A model generated the notes under the pieces. It searched no databases. It had not been told where the DNA came from and worked only from the letters and a program-made list of their open reading frames with translations. Both the position numbers and the translations under genes were made by a program. Source: Spirometra erinaceieuropaei (taxonomy: Eukaryota; Platyhelminthes; Cestoda; Diphyllobothriidea; Diphyllobothriidae). Taken from it: a stretch of DNA of 64,000 nucleotides. Below are positions 45,098 through 57,368 of the stretch, one piece after another; the stretch's first letter is position 1; each line of letters starts with the position of its first letter. The stretch spans positions 162,930 to 226,929 of the forward strand of contig CACRXP010000714.1 of assembly GCA_902702965.1 (NCBI GenBank), given 5' to 3'.

Positions 45098-47154
45098 GTA
45101 AAATTATTGTTCAATCGGCAATCTCCTGTAGCTCACATTTTCTGCATGTATCGACAATATCTACTAATACGTATATCCGTCGCAATGTCTACGAGACGCA
45201 ATCGTTATACAGTACAGTCGTGCACGTCTATTTATTAATATTAGTTTGCTAGTCGGAGCGGGATTTCCTTTGTGCTCCTGCCATTTCACGGGCCTTTTCC
45301 ATGAAACCCGCACCACCTTTACCCCTTCCGTCATAGTCGGGCCAAATGGGAAAGGTAGAATTGGAGGGCATCGGCGGCTTTTCGGCATAGGAGCGATTTG
45401 CATACGATAATGAACTCGTACTATTTATTGCGAAGCGATATCTGACTTTAATGCTAACATATTTCAAACACTTAACGTGAGTAAACGCATTTAGATGAAA
45501 AAGTGATTCCTTTGGTAAAAACTTGGTGATTGGTAGTTTAATTGAACAGACATACCGCTAACCACCTATTTCGTGCACTGCTTTAAAAACGCCAGCGTAG
45601 TCACCACCATAAGAAGTAAATATAAATCATTACGAGACAGACGGCGTAGGGGAAATATACTTACGGAATTAGTGATTGCAACTGGCTGGGCGGGAGTAGC
45701 TAGAAGACTCACACAGTGGATTCGCGCCTATTTATCACATCACGATGGTGAATATGTATGTGTGCGACAAATTACCTACGAGAGAATGCGACTGGGATGT
45801 TCATGTCTAGCTTATTGGCCGCTGCGTTTGGCGCTCAATCTAGAACTCTCGCAGGCAGTAGCCTCACGGCCAATGTTGACCTAGGAGGTCACCTGACACG
45901 GGTGACATTACCCCCACGACTGCTCAATAAAATTAGAATTATTACATCCTGCGCGACACACACATGACTTGCCGTACTCTTAATTGAGAGCTTATTTCAT
46001 TGCTTCAACGACACAAAATGGGACAACTACGCAGGTTACAATCACAGGTGGCATAAACTTTAAACTTTCTTGCATTTATATCACAATCCCGCACAGACCC
46101 TTTATATTTCTAATTAAAGCCTGCATTAGAACAGACAGGAGATAAGTTATGCTGCTGAAATATGTTTGTAGGGAAGGTTTCAAACATCGATTTGAATAAT
46201 CCACTTTAAGTTCGGATTCAGTTGAGTTTAATCATGTGAATCGTAGGGCACACCAAATGAACATCGCTTGAGTCACAGTCCGAAACCTTTCCCAAAATCC
46301 GTCAAAACACCAACTCGTTGTTACTAAGCCAGGGTTAACCCTGTAAATTCCATGAGCATTCTTCTGAATTTTCGCGTGCATCTGAGTACATGGTCGCGCT
46401 ACTGCCGTCTACTAACCACGCCCGGGCGTCCGTGAGTTTAGCAGGATTACATTTATGGATTACATTCGTCCAAAATGGTGGCTAAGTGTTGCTTTAACAT
46501 CCGGAGGTAAAGATGTGCTCTTGCTTCCCACCCTCGCACTTCATTTTGCGTTTATAAACGGTCAGCGTGCTACGCCCACACTCTTCGAACGAGAGCTCAA
46601 TGTGCTATGCTACTGACTCTGGCTGAATTAATCATACACAATTTATTTTCTGCCTCTCTCGGAAAGATCTCCCCACATTTTCCTCATGCAATAATTCAAA
46701 CGACCAAATTCAGGTAATGAATGGAGAAAACCTTCAAAAAGTTCGTTTTCCCCTTCAGTAACTCTCATCCCGGCTAACTGATATGTGAATTTACACCCGA
46801 AGATCGGTTAGTCGTAGTAAAAGGGAATGCGCGATTTTCTGAAAAGTAAAGCACTCCGTAAAACTTTATTTTTTCTCCTGATTCACCTACAAGAATTGGG
46901 TTTACATGGCGTTTTGAGTAATTGGTTAGCATGGGATCCCATGAACTTTGAAGGAGTCTCATCAAAGCCACCCTTCATTCCTGCTTCCATACCAGGACTT
47001 CGTAGTCCTTAACCGAATGTTCACGGCCCCAGTATGACAAATAGGCACAGGAGTGGCCGGTATGTACCTGAAAGACGGAATTTAAGAATAAAGAGTTTGG
47101 TTTGTACGATATCGAAACAGGCCGCATCTCGCAGTGGATAGGAGCCACAAGGCG

Positions 47155-47835
47155 TGGTCGGTGACCGGCCTCTTAAAATTTTAACCAAAATTCCAAAATG
47201 CGCTTTTGCTCAAAAGGGTTATTTACGTGGGTTACTCGGTTTGGATTTTCAAACAAATAACAATCACAATGGCTATCAAAACAGCCCCTATGTGACAATG
47301 ATTAAACGCACGTTGTCGGCAAATTGCACTTAATGACCGATCTTATGAAAGGTTAGGCGATATTCTGAAGTGCGCTTCCAATTAGAAAGGGTTACCCAAA
47401 TAATGTTGTACCGTTGGGAATCTAGCTGCATAATCCTAAGATTACATTTGAATGCACTTCTTTCCGACTGTCTACAGACACTGCCCTCGTGAATAATGAC
47501 TGCATAAATGGCATGGATTTTATTTTATTTATTTTCAGAATTCTTATAAATTCAAGTGTATTTTCCAAAATATTTTTTCAATAATATCTCTTCACGTACT
47601 CATTTAGTAGAGGTTTAGGTATTCCGAGAACTGTACACTCCGATAAAATGTATCTGTCAGTCTTAAAAAGCTTTCTCATTATGAAGTTATTGAAAGACCG
47701 TACAATGTTCATTCGAACAGCCACATACCTGTAAAGTATTTCGGGATTATGCCACATGCTGATCAATATTTTATAACCACGTAATTTGTCCCTCATATTC
47801 AACAACGGAATCCAGAAGTTTACGTAATTGGTCAA
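47155..47835. repeat. B2 copy of the fold-back-related motifs and the conserved 85-codon frame
   Basis: Counterpart of 13150-13847. The first about 150 bp of 47578-47835 are identical to B1. Confidence 0.45.
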
Positions 47836-48615
47836 TTAGTGTATTTGTCGTCGATATGCGCAAGGAGACCATGACGAGCAATCGGGTTTTCTTTGTGATG
47901 CAAGTGAAGTGGATTTCCCTAAGTCATCAGCCTATATCTGCAGTGCGCTAACCGAATTTGCATCTACCTCCATTTACGTCCGACCACCAATCGACGTCCA
48001 CGCCCACGACTGCTGCTCTTATTAAAAGCCTAGGTATGCGGTGAAGACAGTAGGAAGGAACTGGCTAGGCTAATTGGTGTCGTTCATGTCTATCAGTAAG
48101 GCTTTCCGACACTCTGCATGCTGTTGTCTAGCAGCCACTTGTGCGACTTTTATACGCGAAAACCCATGGCCAGCAGTTAACTTCCTCGGAAAGGGTGTCA
48201 TCGCTGTCGCAAAATGCAGTGTCAGCTCTAAGAGTTGCCGAAGTATCCTTCTCACGAACAAATACGACCTGCTAGTCACCAGTTACCAATGGTTCTAGTT
48301 AAATTAACCATAATGACGCTCTACCTTCAGCCGCTTTCTTTACGAGAACAGGCAGATTTCGAAGAAGCATGTATGAGAGGCCTTCAAATCGAAGATCTCA
48401 GCGTTTTCGGCCGCAACTGCAGCTACTTTATTTAGATCTCCTCATCGTCCAACCGAAGGACTCCAAGTTTAACTGCAGAAATTAGGAGTATTCATATGTC
48501 AGACAGTAAAGACATTACAAGGATGAGGACTGTTAAGATGGAAAGGATTAGACTGGGGGCTTTGTTCTGAGTAGGCAAGAGTGGACAGGAATAAAAAAAA
48601 AATAAATCCACTTAC

Positions 48616-48742
48616 CTTGCCTGAAGGAATCTCATCCTTAACACGGGCTTTGGCGATGTACAGCGGTTGTCTATCCGACGCGATTCCCGCAACAATCGCT
48701 CCCTTCGGAACCTCACCACCACTTGCCGGTACCCATTCGTAA
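48616..48742 (-). pseudogene. DM9 gene exon 2 (B2)
   Basis: The 127-bp exon is identical in boundaries and phase to 14625-14751, with GTAAGT donor and CCAG acceptor kept. It is intact by itself, but the upstream exon 1 is frameshifted, so the B2 gene should not yield a normal DM9 protein. Confidence 0.7.
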
Positions 48743-49159
48743 CTGGTTGATCAAATAGAAATACCGCACTACTTATTACAAATAATTCGACATTACTGCC
48801 ACAACAAGGAGATATTGCAGCCTTACTCTTAGACTACTCCACACAAAACACGCATCGTTTCACGTTTCGCCCTTTAGTTGGCCACGTTAATGTCCTCCTT
48901 CCTCATCTACCCCCAGGCGGCAGGCGTGATAATTTTATAATTTATTCTTGATTGGGGTGTAGACTGAACCAGCTGACGTTGATCTGACCAATTAGGTGCT
49001 ACCAAAGGACATTCTTGCTTCTGACTCATAAACACAAGTCTGCATCCCTCCTCATCTTTCCATAAAAATATGGTATGCTAGAAATGCTTGAATATGTGAC
49101 AGTCTACCTCCGTATTTACCTATCAGCTAGAGTTCAATTAAATCACCATGTAAATCGGA

Positions 49160-49500
49160 AGTCACAACCACTTATTACTCGAATCCGGTCCCATGAGAGC
49201 GTGACGGTGACAGATGATTGACTCTGCTTAGCGAGGACACAGGTGGCTGGCACGGTCTAAACCCGCACCTAAGCGTACCATCACACGCCCTGCTCCACAG
49301 CAAAACAATCGATTGGAATTTTATACAACAAATACAACAACTGGCCGGAGGCGGCTCGAATGCCATTAGGTGGGAGTGCCATAGAGGCCACATCAAGAAG
49401 GAGTCAGGGCAGCCTGAATCTCAGTCCACCAGTCCGTCACTCCAAACAAAACACAGGAGACCGTCTAGCCGAATCTGAGCCGGCGTTCATTTCTCTATCC
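49160..49500 (+). repeat. Dispersed repeat family R, partial copy in B2
   Basis: Counterpart of 15170-15530, located in the intron of the B2 DM9 gene. Confidence 0.6.
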
Positions 49501-49537
49501 ACTAGAACATAAATGGCTGTTCGGTAGTTCTGCTTAC

Positions 49538-49779
49538 CAGCAAGGTTGGCCGAGACAACGAGTGTCACAGAGTACTTCGCAGTCCCCCAGCGTACGGTAC
49601 GAAGGCGGTGTAGAGTGGTGGAATGTACTTTCCGGGGATTTTTTCACCCTCATGCCAGGCGCGACAGACGTAGACGTCGTGCTGTGTCGCAATGGCACCG
49701 TCTGGAATGTTGCCGAGTTCTGTCTTCACCCAGGACAGGCCAATCTGTATACCTTTGCCTACTTTGGCCATGATCGAAC
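49538..49779 (-). pseudogene. DM9 gene exon 1 with 17-bp deletion (B2)
   Basis: It matches 15550-15808 but is 17 bp shorter. The sequence CCGAATGTTCAGCGCCA of B1 is missing after 49588, so the frame leaves the DM9 sequence after YTAFVPYAG and stops early (AGGLRSTL). The ATG at 49771, acceptor and GTAAGC donor are unchanged. Everything before the deletion is nearly identical to B1, so the loss is recent and happened after the block duplicated. Confidence 0.8.
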
Positions 49780-51009
49780 CTGCTATATCGTGGAAGATGG
49801 AAATATGCAGGAGGCTATCTCATAATCGCAAATGTAGCATAATGCAAATGTATTAGATTTGTTAGGCAGCATTTTAAGAAACATTATACATCATGTTGAT
49901 ACCTATGAAAGCACACATGCCGCACGCATCCAGTGAGCATAAATGACAATGGCCATGCCACTGTTTCGAAAACCATACCTGCACTGCTCCGCATTCCAAC
50001 TACGTAAGCGGCGTAACGATAAATACCGATCCCATTAAAGCGAAAAATTAAACTGGCCAACAGTCAAGTTCTGACCGAGTAACTGTGTGACGTACTACGT
50101 TGAATTTCAAAGAAGGCAAGTGCTAGAATATCCTGTAGGGTTTCTGACAAGTCGTTCTCCATATAACAAATCCTCCTAAAGAAACTAATAGAAGTCATAT
50201 TATAACCTCTCACTCTATCCTTCCTTAGCACTCTTCCGAGACAAATGAAACTATCAGTCGTCATAAGTGAGACCGTTAAACACTAACCAAATAAGAGTAC
50301 ACGTCTGCGCAGATAAAAGTAAAAGCATTCTGCAATCTAAGCGCATAGTCAAATGAGGAAATAAGTAGCCGGGGCGCTTTCGCTTCGAAGGGAAATGAGT
50401 GGAGGAAAGTCAACTCACGAGTGTCAAAAGCACCGCAGTTAGAGCTGCGACATCCATCAAGGCTATTTATTTGGTCCCAACGTAGAACATCTGACGATGC
50501 CTATTGGAAGGCCTACCTAGCGCTGATTGTCAGCCGACCAATCAGAATCGGGCAAAATGTCACCGCGTGGCGCAATCGCGAGCGTGCGCGTGAACTAAGC
50601 AGGTGCACGATGCTTCCACAATAAAGACCAGATGCCTTGTCTGCGTCCATAGTTGGTAGGGTATTCCACCCCGTGCCTCTACACATCTGGCGATTAACAA
50701 AAATTGGTAAAGCAACTCGGGTTTCTTGACGTCGGTTATTTAATGATTACTGAATTTGTAGGCTGCAAACTGGTCACGTGCTGACGAAACCTCCCTGATA
50801 TCGGCGGTCGGCGTTAACGATTTACCCGTGGTTAGAAACGAGTTCTCGCTAAAGTTTTAGAGGTGAAATACGCGAAGTGATCAAACCTCACATTTATCAT
50901 TAGGAGTAGTAGCAGCAGTATCAACAAGAACATCAACAACATCGGCAGGATTATTTACCTCCTGAGCGGAGTATATGCGTGAAACGTTAAAGTTTGGACA
51001 TCGTTGCGT

Positions 51010-51215
51010 TGCGTCATAAATTCAAGCGCCTCTGATTTATTATAATGAGGAATGTGCAGATGAACGCTGATGGGGATGGAAACCCACAGCGTCGGCAGCA
51101 CCAATCGACTGTCAGAGCCTATCAGCCATCTGGAGCTAAGAGTGTATGCAGTGCAGTGTAGGTATGCAGATCAATCTGCAGACCTATGCATACTTTGGCC
51201 AGGATGAATCCTGAA
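51010..51215 (+). repeat. Short dispersed repeat S (B2)
   Basis: Counterpart of 16985-17185. It keeps an additional TTATTATAATGAGGAATGTG segment that B1 has lost. Confidence 0.6.
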
Positions 51216-51477
51216 AGGGGGATAAGTAGGATGAAATGAGCACATACTGCAATGTGAGCAGTCGGTAGATGAAGAGAACAAAAGGTTAGATCGCAGTTGG
51301 TAGCCAGGAATGGGGAGGCGGACAGTCAGGTCCCTGTCGTACGGGAATGGTGGGAAAGGGGGTTATACGGGTAGGGTAAATGGAAGGGCTGGTAGAGGAA
51401 TGCTGAAGATTCTGGGTAAAAATACAGTTACCGGGGCAAGTGCTGGGAAGCTTTAAGTAGGTGGAATAATGACAGAA

Positions 51478-51800
51478 ATTTAAACCCTACGCTTAACCCT
51501 AAAATACAACCATGACCGCGACCGTAAAGGCTGACACTAAGCCTCAAAACCGAAACGTAACCAAAATCCTAAAACCAAATTCTAACCCAAAACCTTGTCT
51601 AACCCTAACCCTAACCTTGACCCTTACCCTAATCCTGACCCTAAGCCTAATCTTAACCCTAACCTTAAGCCTTAGCCTAACCCTAAACTTAACCGTAACC
51701 CTAACTGGAACCTAAAACCTAACACTGAAACCAGACCCTAAGACGCCAACCCTAATCATAAAACTTAACTTACACCTAACCCTCACCCTCACTAAACCCA
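51478..51800 (+). repeat. Degenerate telomere-like CCCTAA array (B2)
   Basis: Counterpart of 17455-17790, slightly shorter through loss of one to two hexamers around 51670. Confidence 0.85.
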
Positions 51801-52805
51801 ACAGCCTGACCTAAACGAGCGACCTGCCTAACTCAGTAAGAGCACACCTACTGATAACAAGTTCCCTCGACAAGGTAAGCTTACCTACTGGTAACAAGTA
51901 CGTACGTCGACAGTACCAATGTATAATGTCTGGCTACCAACTGCGATCTTACCGAACAAAAGCGAAAGTCAACTCACGAACTCCGGAAGACAAGCGCCAA
52001 CACCAGTACGGTTGAGATCGCCACATCATCCAATGCTGCTTATAGGGCTCCACCGAACAACAGATTGTTTTGTCCCTCCGAGTTGCTAGTCAGATTCCGG
52101 TAGGTTGTCATCGCATGGCGAAATCGCGCTTGCACAATCGTGCGCGGGCATTAAACAGGTGAAGCAAGGTTGCCGCAACCAAAAGAGTGTGCGGATCACT
52201 GAGCCGCCTTTCACTGCAAGGCTGGCAAAACACGACTGACTCCTAGCTCCTCCATGGTGACTCTGCAGACTGCATGCACTGCATGGCGAAATATTCCGGC
52301 CTCTGCCCCCACACGGCTGACGGTTAACGGGAGGGGTGCTGAATGAGTTGTTTTTCGTTTAAGTTGGGCAATTGCCAACGTGTTCTTGCCTCTCACGCGT
52401 AGGAAGGCTCCTGTGAAAATAGACTTAGTCAAGAAAAATTCGAAGACTTGTTGCCTAACTAGGCAGCAACCTATACAGTGTCAGTCCGAGCAAGAGGAAG
52501 ACATTTTGTCTAATGAGGCCTTGACATACGGACACGCGGCTTGAACAAGTCGCGCAAAATGTAATACTAGTCGTGGTCCACTTCGCAATCCACTTTGATT
52601 GACTGGGCGATTTAGCATCGTTGTTGGTCAACTTAACGATGTGTTTAAGACTATCGCGAATTCCCCTATCCTCATTGGAACGCTTGACGTGGACGGACTA
52701 CTAACGGGGGACACACTGTTAGTGGGGAACCAATCAATTTCTTGCAACGATTGAATGCAGATCCTCTAATTTAGAACCGGATTTCCTTGCTATTTGGGGG
52801 GTGGG

Positions 52806-53390
52806 GGTGGTCTCAAGTTAGATCGCAGGAGGATTAGGTCAAGGATCAAGGTTAAAGTTGAAGGCGAATTCTAATCTTAGGATTTGGACACGGAAATCGG
52901 TAACCTTCCAGGAATCTAGCCTAATGACATTTGCATTACCAGAGAGACTCATTTTAGCATGTCTCACCAACCGCTACCACCACTGTTCCCCTTCTGCCTC
53001 GACCTTCCAAACACCTACCTTGGACCACTGCAACCGCTTTTCATGATCCATGCGCTCGACCTTCAAGATCATTTGACCTGCTAGGAAGTTTCTATGGACA
53101 CCATAACTGTATCACACCCCCAACCAATCACAGGTATCCGATGGCATGGCGGTCTGCACTACTTCCCACGCCTGAGCTTGCGGCTCACATCGGGGAAACC
53201 GGTCAGTTTTGATTTTCAAGGAGCAGCCGTCTTAGACAGGGGCACCTCAAGGACAGAACGTCTCACACTTGAGGCTTGGTACTTAGATGTCAAATCCATC
53301 AACAGGCATCTAGACCCTCCTTCGGTCTATAAAGTCCAACACCACTACATACGCTGTGTCGAAGAACAGAGGTCATTAGGAGCCTAAGAC
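52806..53390 (+). repeat. Block D, copy D2
   Basis: It begins immediately after the G-rich end of B2 (TGGTCTCAAGTTAGATCGCA) and matches 27745-28270. No conserved frame was found. Confidence 0.8.
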
Positions 53391-54010
53391 TACCGAGTAA
53401 ACACGGCCTGTCGACCATTTCACTCAAAAGGGGAGCGCGACCGCAACTAACTCCAATTGAGGTGCCGACACACAATACAGGAGGCCACCAATGCTCACAG
53501 GCGACGGCCAGTAGGCCAAGGCAGGGAAAGAAAAGAAAAAAAATCGATCAGCCCACGGCCAACTAATTCGGCTGTCCATTCAAAATTCTGATCGATTTTT
53601 TCACTAGACGCTTTGGTAATGGAGAGCCGACACAGATATTCGAAACGTCAGCTGAAAAAGTCTTTCGATCCGGTGAACACTTCATTTTCCTCGGATTATC
53701 CATCCGGATATCTTACTTTTGCCTAACCTGAGCTTGCGCAGACTGTTTCAGACCGCCTAAGTCCAATCCACTGCGTGCCCAATTCGAGTGAAAGCGCTCT
53801 CTCTAGTGCCTCTCCAACCACACCCATCTCCTAATCAGGACATGGTCTCCAGGTCCCACTGCTCCTGAGCCAACGTGGCAATTTTCAGTAAAACTATGGA
53901 AGAAATTTCTTGTCGGAATTCTATAAGCTGGATACTACAGGAAGGGGTATAGGCCCTCGATTTTCAGGTGTTAAATGACATCGAAAACGCATGGACAAAG
54001 CCCAGCTTAC

Positions 54011-54391
54011 CAATTTCCAAAAATTCATCATCGAATATCTCCTCGTTGAGCCATGGCCACCTTCCTCTCTCTGAATACGGTTCGGCATTCATGTCGTTGG
54101 ACAGTTGAGATACTGCATCTAACGTTTCATCGTTCTCATCGTCTCCCTGTTCTAGCTTTGATACTTTATACGTAGGGATGGCGATATTATTGGTGTGTGG
54201 AAAGTGCAGAATATGTGATATAGAAAACAGAATTTTGGACGTCCGTCTATACCCACTTGTCATTGCAGATAATGATATACTTGCTCAAGGAAAATCGTCA
54301 GCATTCTCACCGCTCCCCTCTATTTTCCGTGCAAATGAAACATCTTTCAGGTTAAAACTTAATGACACATCGCTGAAGAAGAATCTAAAGT
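54011..54391 (-). pseudogene. Unrecognised exon pair a and b in C3; acceptor of b lost
   Basis: Exon a (54311-54391) is 81 bp, open, with CATCCGCAG acceptor and GTGAGA donor; its peptide includes FFFSDVSLSFNLKDVSF. Exon b (54011-54196) is open in the expected frame (DENDETLDAVSQLSNDMNAE, GRWPWLNEEIFDDEFLEIG) with GTAAGT donor. Its acceptor CAG has become CAC, and a short segment (DVAG region) is deleted in frame. Splicing as in C2 should fail. Confidence 0.5.
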
Positions 54392-54908
54392 CTGCGGATG
54401 TAAAAAGTAGGCAACCGTGGCATATTCCGAGTCCACATCTTCTTGTCAGAACTCGACTGGATCAACTCCAACAACTTTGTAACGTATGTTCTCTGGATAT
54501 TGATCGAGCTAATGTGTGCAACATGTTTAAGGCCAGAAGAAGCCAGCCTACGCAATCTGCCAAGCCGGTGCCATGACCAGGTTTCGCAGTAAAAAGTGTG
54601 TTAAACAGTTGTGATCGAGACACTCAACTGCATCAGAGCTCTTGGCCTTGGCACTCAGGCAATTAAAATCCACTCTAAGATTCCTTATTATACATTTACT
54701 TTGTGGCCCCTGAGGCCGCAGATTGGATCAGATACGTCATTCTTAAGTTTTGTCATCTATCAGCGAGATTTATTGACTCTCCACATCGCATTGTACTTCA
54801 TTCCTAATTTAACTTTAAGCATAATGACTTTGTTCATTTCTACTAAGCCCCTTCAAATGAACAGTTTTACATGCTTCCACAAATTGATGTGATCTTTCAG
54901 CAAGTGCG

Positions 54909-55115
54909 ATGGCATTTTATGCGTTACCTCCGGAGAATACTTCAGTAAGGAATGGTTCCGCCATAGACGATGTCGACCAAGTGTCAGCAGTAACTGGCAC
55001 AGGAATTGTAGTCTCCGATGTGTTTACTTTGGCCGAGTCGATTGAGCAGACTCTTGAGGTCTCCAGTGTCTCATCTTGGTCAGATTCCGGAGAACTGAAA
55101 AAGCATCATAGCTGA
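54909..55115. other. Twin open frames on both strands, copy 3 of 3
   Basis: The plus strand gives 68 residues (MAFYALPPENTS..., ending SSWSDSGELKKHHS). The minus-strand frame 54928-55094 has TTTTTCAG acceptor and GTAACG donor, and is open. The preserved plus length of exactly 68 codons in three copies is notable. Confidence 0.4.
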
Positions 55116-55839
55116 AACATTCACCGAAATTGAAATTACCGGAAGTGGAACATCAGTGGCGGAGATTGAGACGTCCCCAGCCGTGTTTTCAATGCCCGTT
55201 TCATTCTGGGTTTTGCTGAATCCACAGGATAAACGCATATTCTTGATTCTGTGCATGCATGAAAGGGTAAATCAATGAAAGGTACCGTGGCTGCTACAAG
55301 GTGTTTCCACTCTGGCTGTCTAATGATCTTTGTCCATCGTTGCTCCGAAAAAACTCATACAGTCCGTCTACCGGCATCCTCTGAGACATAACCACATATC
55401 TGTCCTTCGTTAAGTAATGTGGGAAATGTAAAAAACTGGTTTCTTCTAGAAGGAGAAAGAATAGGATGAAATTTCGATTTAAACCCTGTCATTTTAGTAT
55501 GTATTTGGAAATAAATGTTCACCATTTCGGAAATCTGCTGATGCGCTGAGAAGACGAAATTCTCTGAGATAATATAATTAGAAGAGGGTCGTGAACACGT
55601 TTCTATCTGTTTGTCCCTCAAAGGCAGAATCGAGGTTTAGTTCACTGGAAAGTCATACAAGCTGGGAGAAAATGACTTTTTCGAATAGTCTATTAGAAGA
55701 TGAATGGCAGAACGTCTGTTAGGTGAAAAGCAAAAACACAGGAGGCTACAATGACGCCTGAATTTCTACACTATGAATTGACGGGCGATAGCCGAAAACG
55801 GACGTGGCGAGGTCCGATAAGAAGGAAATATTCCTCTGT

Positions 55840-55990
55840 CTGCCGTCTCCACTGGTTCACTGGCGCCAAGTCTATTAGAAAATGCAACGACCTTCCCGCT
55901 CACTACTCATTGCTGAGACTTCGCCTGGGCGGAGTAATTAGCCGCGCGGGAGCGCACAGTTGAACACTTTTCCCAAATCCAGGGTTGGTG
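55840..55990 (+). pseudogene. Penelope endonuclease C-terminal tail (C3)
   Basis: The translation contains HWFTGAKSIRKCNDLPAHYS and LLRLRLGGVI, the WFTG...KCNDLP block that follows the GIY-YIG core in Penelope-like proteins. The frame is lost shortly after. The tail ends where block B begins, as in C2. Confidence 0.65.
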
Positions 55991-56254
55991 ATTCAGATGG
56001 TTGAGCAATCATCACACCAACACCCAACAGCCGTGGTGAAATCGAAGCAATTAATGACGCGAATATCGGCCATCAAACAGTCATCACATTAAGTGCAACA
56101 ATTCTCGATGAGGGGGAGGGGAACAGTGAATATTCTTAGGTATGTGGTAGCATTGCGACTGCATCCTACAAATACTGCAGCCCCTTGTGCACGAACTATC
56201 CATATCTGCTATTGTCTCTGGATTATATTAAACTGGCAGCTGAAGCTTCGGTTT

Positions 56255-56590
56255 CGACGATATCCACCATGTGTCTCATAGCAGGAGGAGAGCAGGCACG
56301 GTGACTTGTACGTGAATTAGTTTATTATAATGGCGAACTTGTGTAGTATCTGCCGCACGATTTCTCTACCCCCCTCCGCCCCCTCCACCCGGTCTCGGTG
56401 TCAGAACAAGGCAGAAAATATCGGAGGCAGAAAGGACCGCAGGTAACTGGCCGTAGGTGACTGGCACGACAGAAACCCTCACCAAAGCATGCCACTGCAC
56501 CCTCAAGTTCACAGCTAACACTGACCGGGACCTTATTCAACCAACAAGGAATGGGAGGTGACTCGGATTCAAATTGGTGCGGCCCGCGCC
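56255..56590 (+). repeat. Dispersed repeat family R, copy in B3
   Basis: Same family head and GGTCTCGGTGTCAGAACAAG middle as in B1 and B2. A small tandem duplication of GGCCGTAGGTGACTGGC-type sequence occurs near 56440-56470. Confidence 0.6.
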
Positions 56591-57368
56591 TATCGCACGC
56601 CGTTCCATGCATCCCTACGTATGCACCCGAAATACCCCGCAGTGGTTGATGTCTTCCTCAGAATGTTTGACATTCGACGAGAAGCCAGAAGTCTGATAGA
56701 GAGCATCCAACCTTTCATAATCTGCTTGACTGCCGAGAAGGGGACTCCATTTAGACAATAATGACTACTTTGACTGAAGTCAGAGTCTGTGGTAAAAAAA
56801 GTTGCACACAGTTAATATGTCTGATGGCAATAGGAATGATTGTACTTACCGGTCGTGTGAACTTCACAGGTAAACTCTCTGTCAATATCCATAAAATGGG
56901 CTGTCTCAAAAACTGGATCTTCTCCTACGCTTGTGCCAAATCTACGGAGGAATGAATCTGCAAAAGAAGCAAAGAACATTAATGTATTTAAATCCAGTTT
57001 GAGAATGTAAACAGTCATCATAAATAAAAGGGATCATTGCAAAAATAATTCTATTACTCACTCGGCCTCTGGATAAATAGGAATAGGTCGTTGTCCGACG
57101 GTTTATCTGCCGCGATAAGTCCAACTGTTTCCAAAATACTCTCACAGCCCACGGATACAGGCTGACTCCTGTAAAATGGACCTAGAAATAAGAGTGGCGC
57201 TGGTGAGTGAATGCGAAATGTCGATTAAAAGACAATGTTGAACAATCAATCTTTCAGGATTTTTCCGAAAGAAATAAATTGATAAAGTCCATGGATGTTT
57301 CTTCTCCAGCTGCGGAAATATAGAGCCCTCTCCTGTCCCCTCTTTAGTACTGCGTGGGTGTATGGAAT
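56590..57368 (-). CDS. Multi-exon gene of small phase-1 exons, best preserved copy (B3), partial
   Basis: Minus strand. E1: 57255-57368 (acceptor GCCTGCAG, no GT donor seen). E2: 57062-57181 (acceptor TATTTCTAG, donor GTGAGT). E3: 56850-56957 (acceptor TTCTTTTGCAG, donor GTAAGT). E4: 56590-56729 (acceptor CTCGGCAG, ends at a TAG). E2, E3 and E4 join in phase 1 without stops. Introns are 104 and 120 bp. Peptides: VSVGCESILETVGLIAADKP (E2), TSVGEDPVFETAHFMDIDRE (E3) and a basic tail with SIRLLASRRMSNILRKTST (E4). E1-E3 resemble one another, suggesting tandem exon duplication in a repeat protein. B1 and B2 copies are damaged. The 5' part is missing, since the 6.1-kb insertion lies about 240 bp upstream. 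Family not recognised. Confidence 0.5.

Larger units (their letters stand above)
39240..52805 (+). repeat. Segmental duplication block B, copy B2
   Basis: Collinear with B1 throughout. Differences include small indels, a 145-bp stretch at about 45666-45810 that B1 lacks, and an approximately 90-bp loss near 52335 relative to 18320-18470. It ends at the same G-rich tract and joins D2 directly. Unlisted stretches (42060-43270, 45100-47150, 49830-51000) hold no recognised gene. Confidence 0.95.
53430..56110 (+). repeat. Block C, copy C3
   Basis: A shorter version of C2 without the internal duplications and without the CR1-like remnant. It leads into B3 exactly as C2 leads into B2. The stretch 55150-55740 has no recognised gene. 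Confidence 0.85.
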
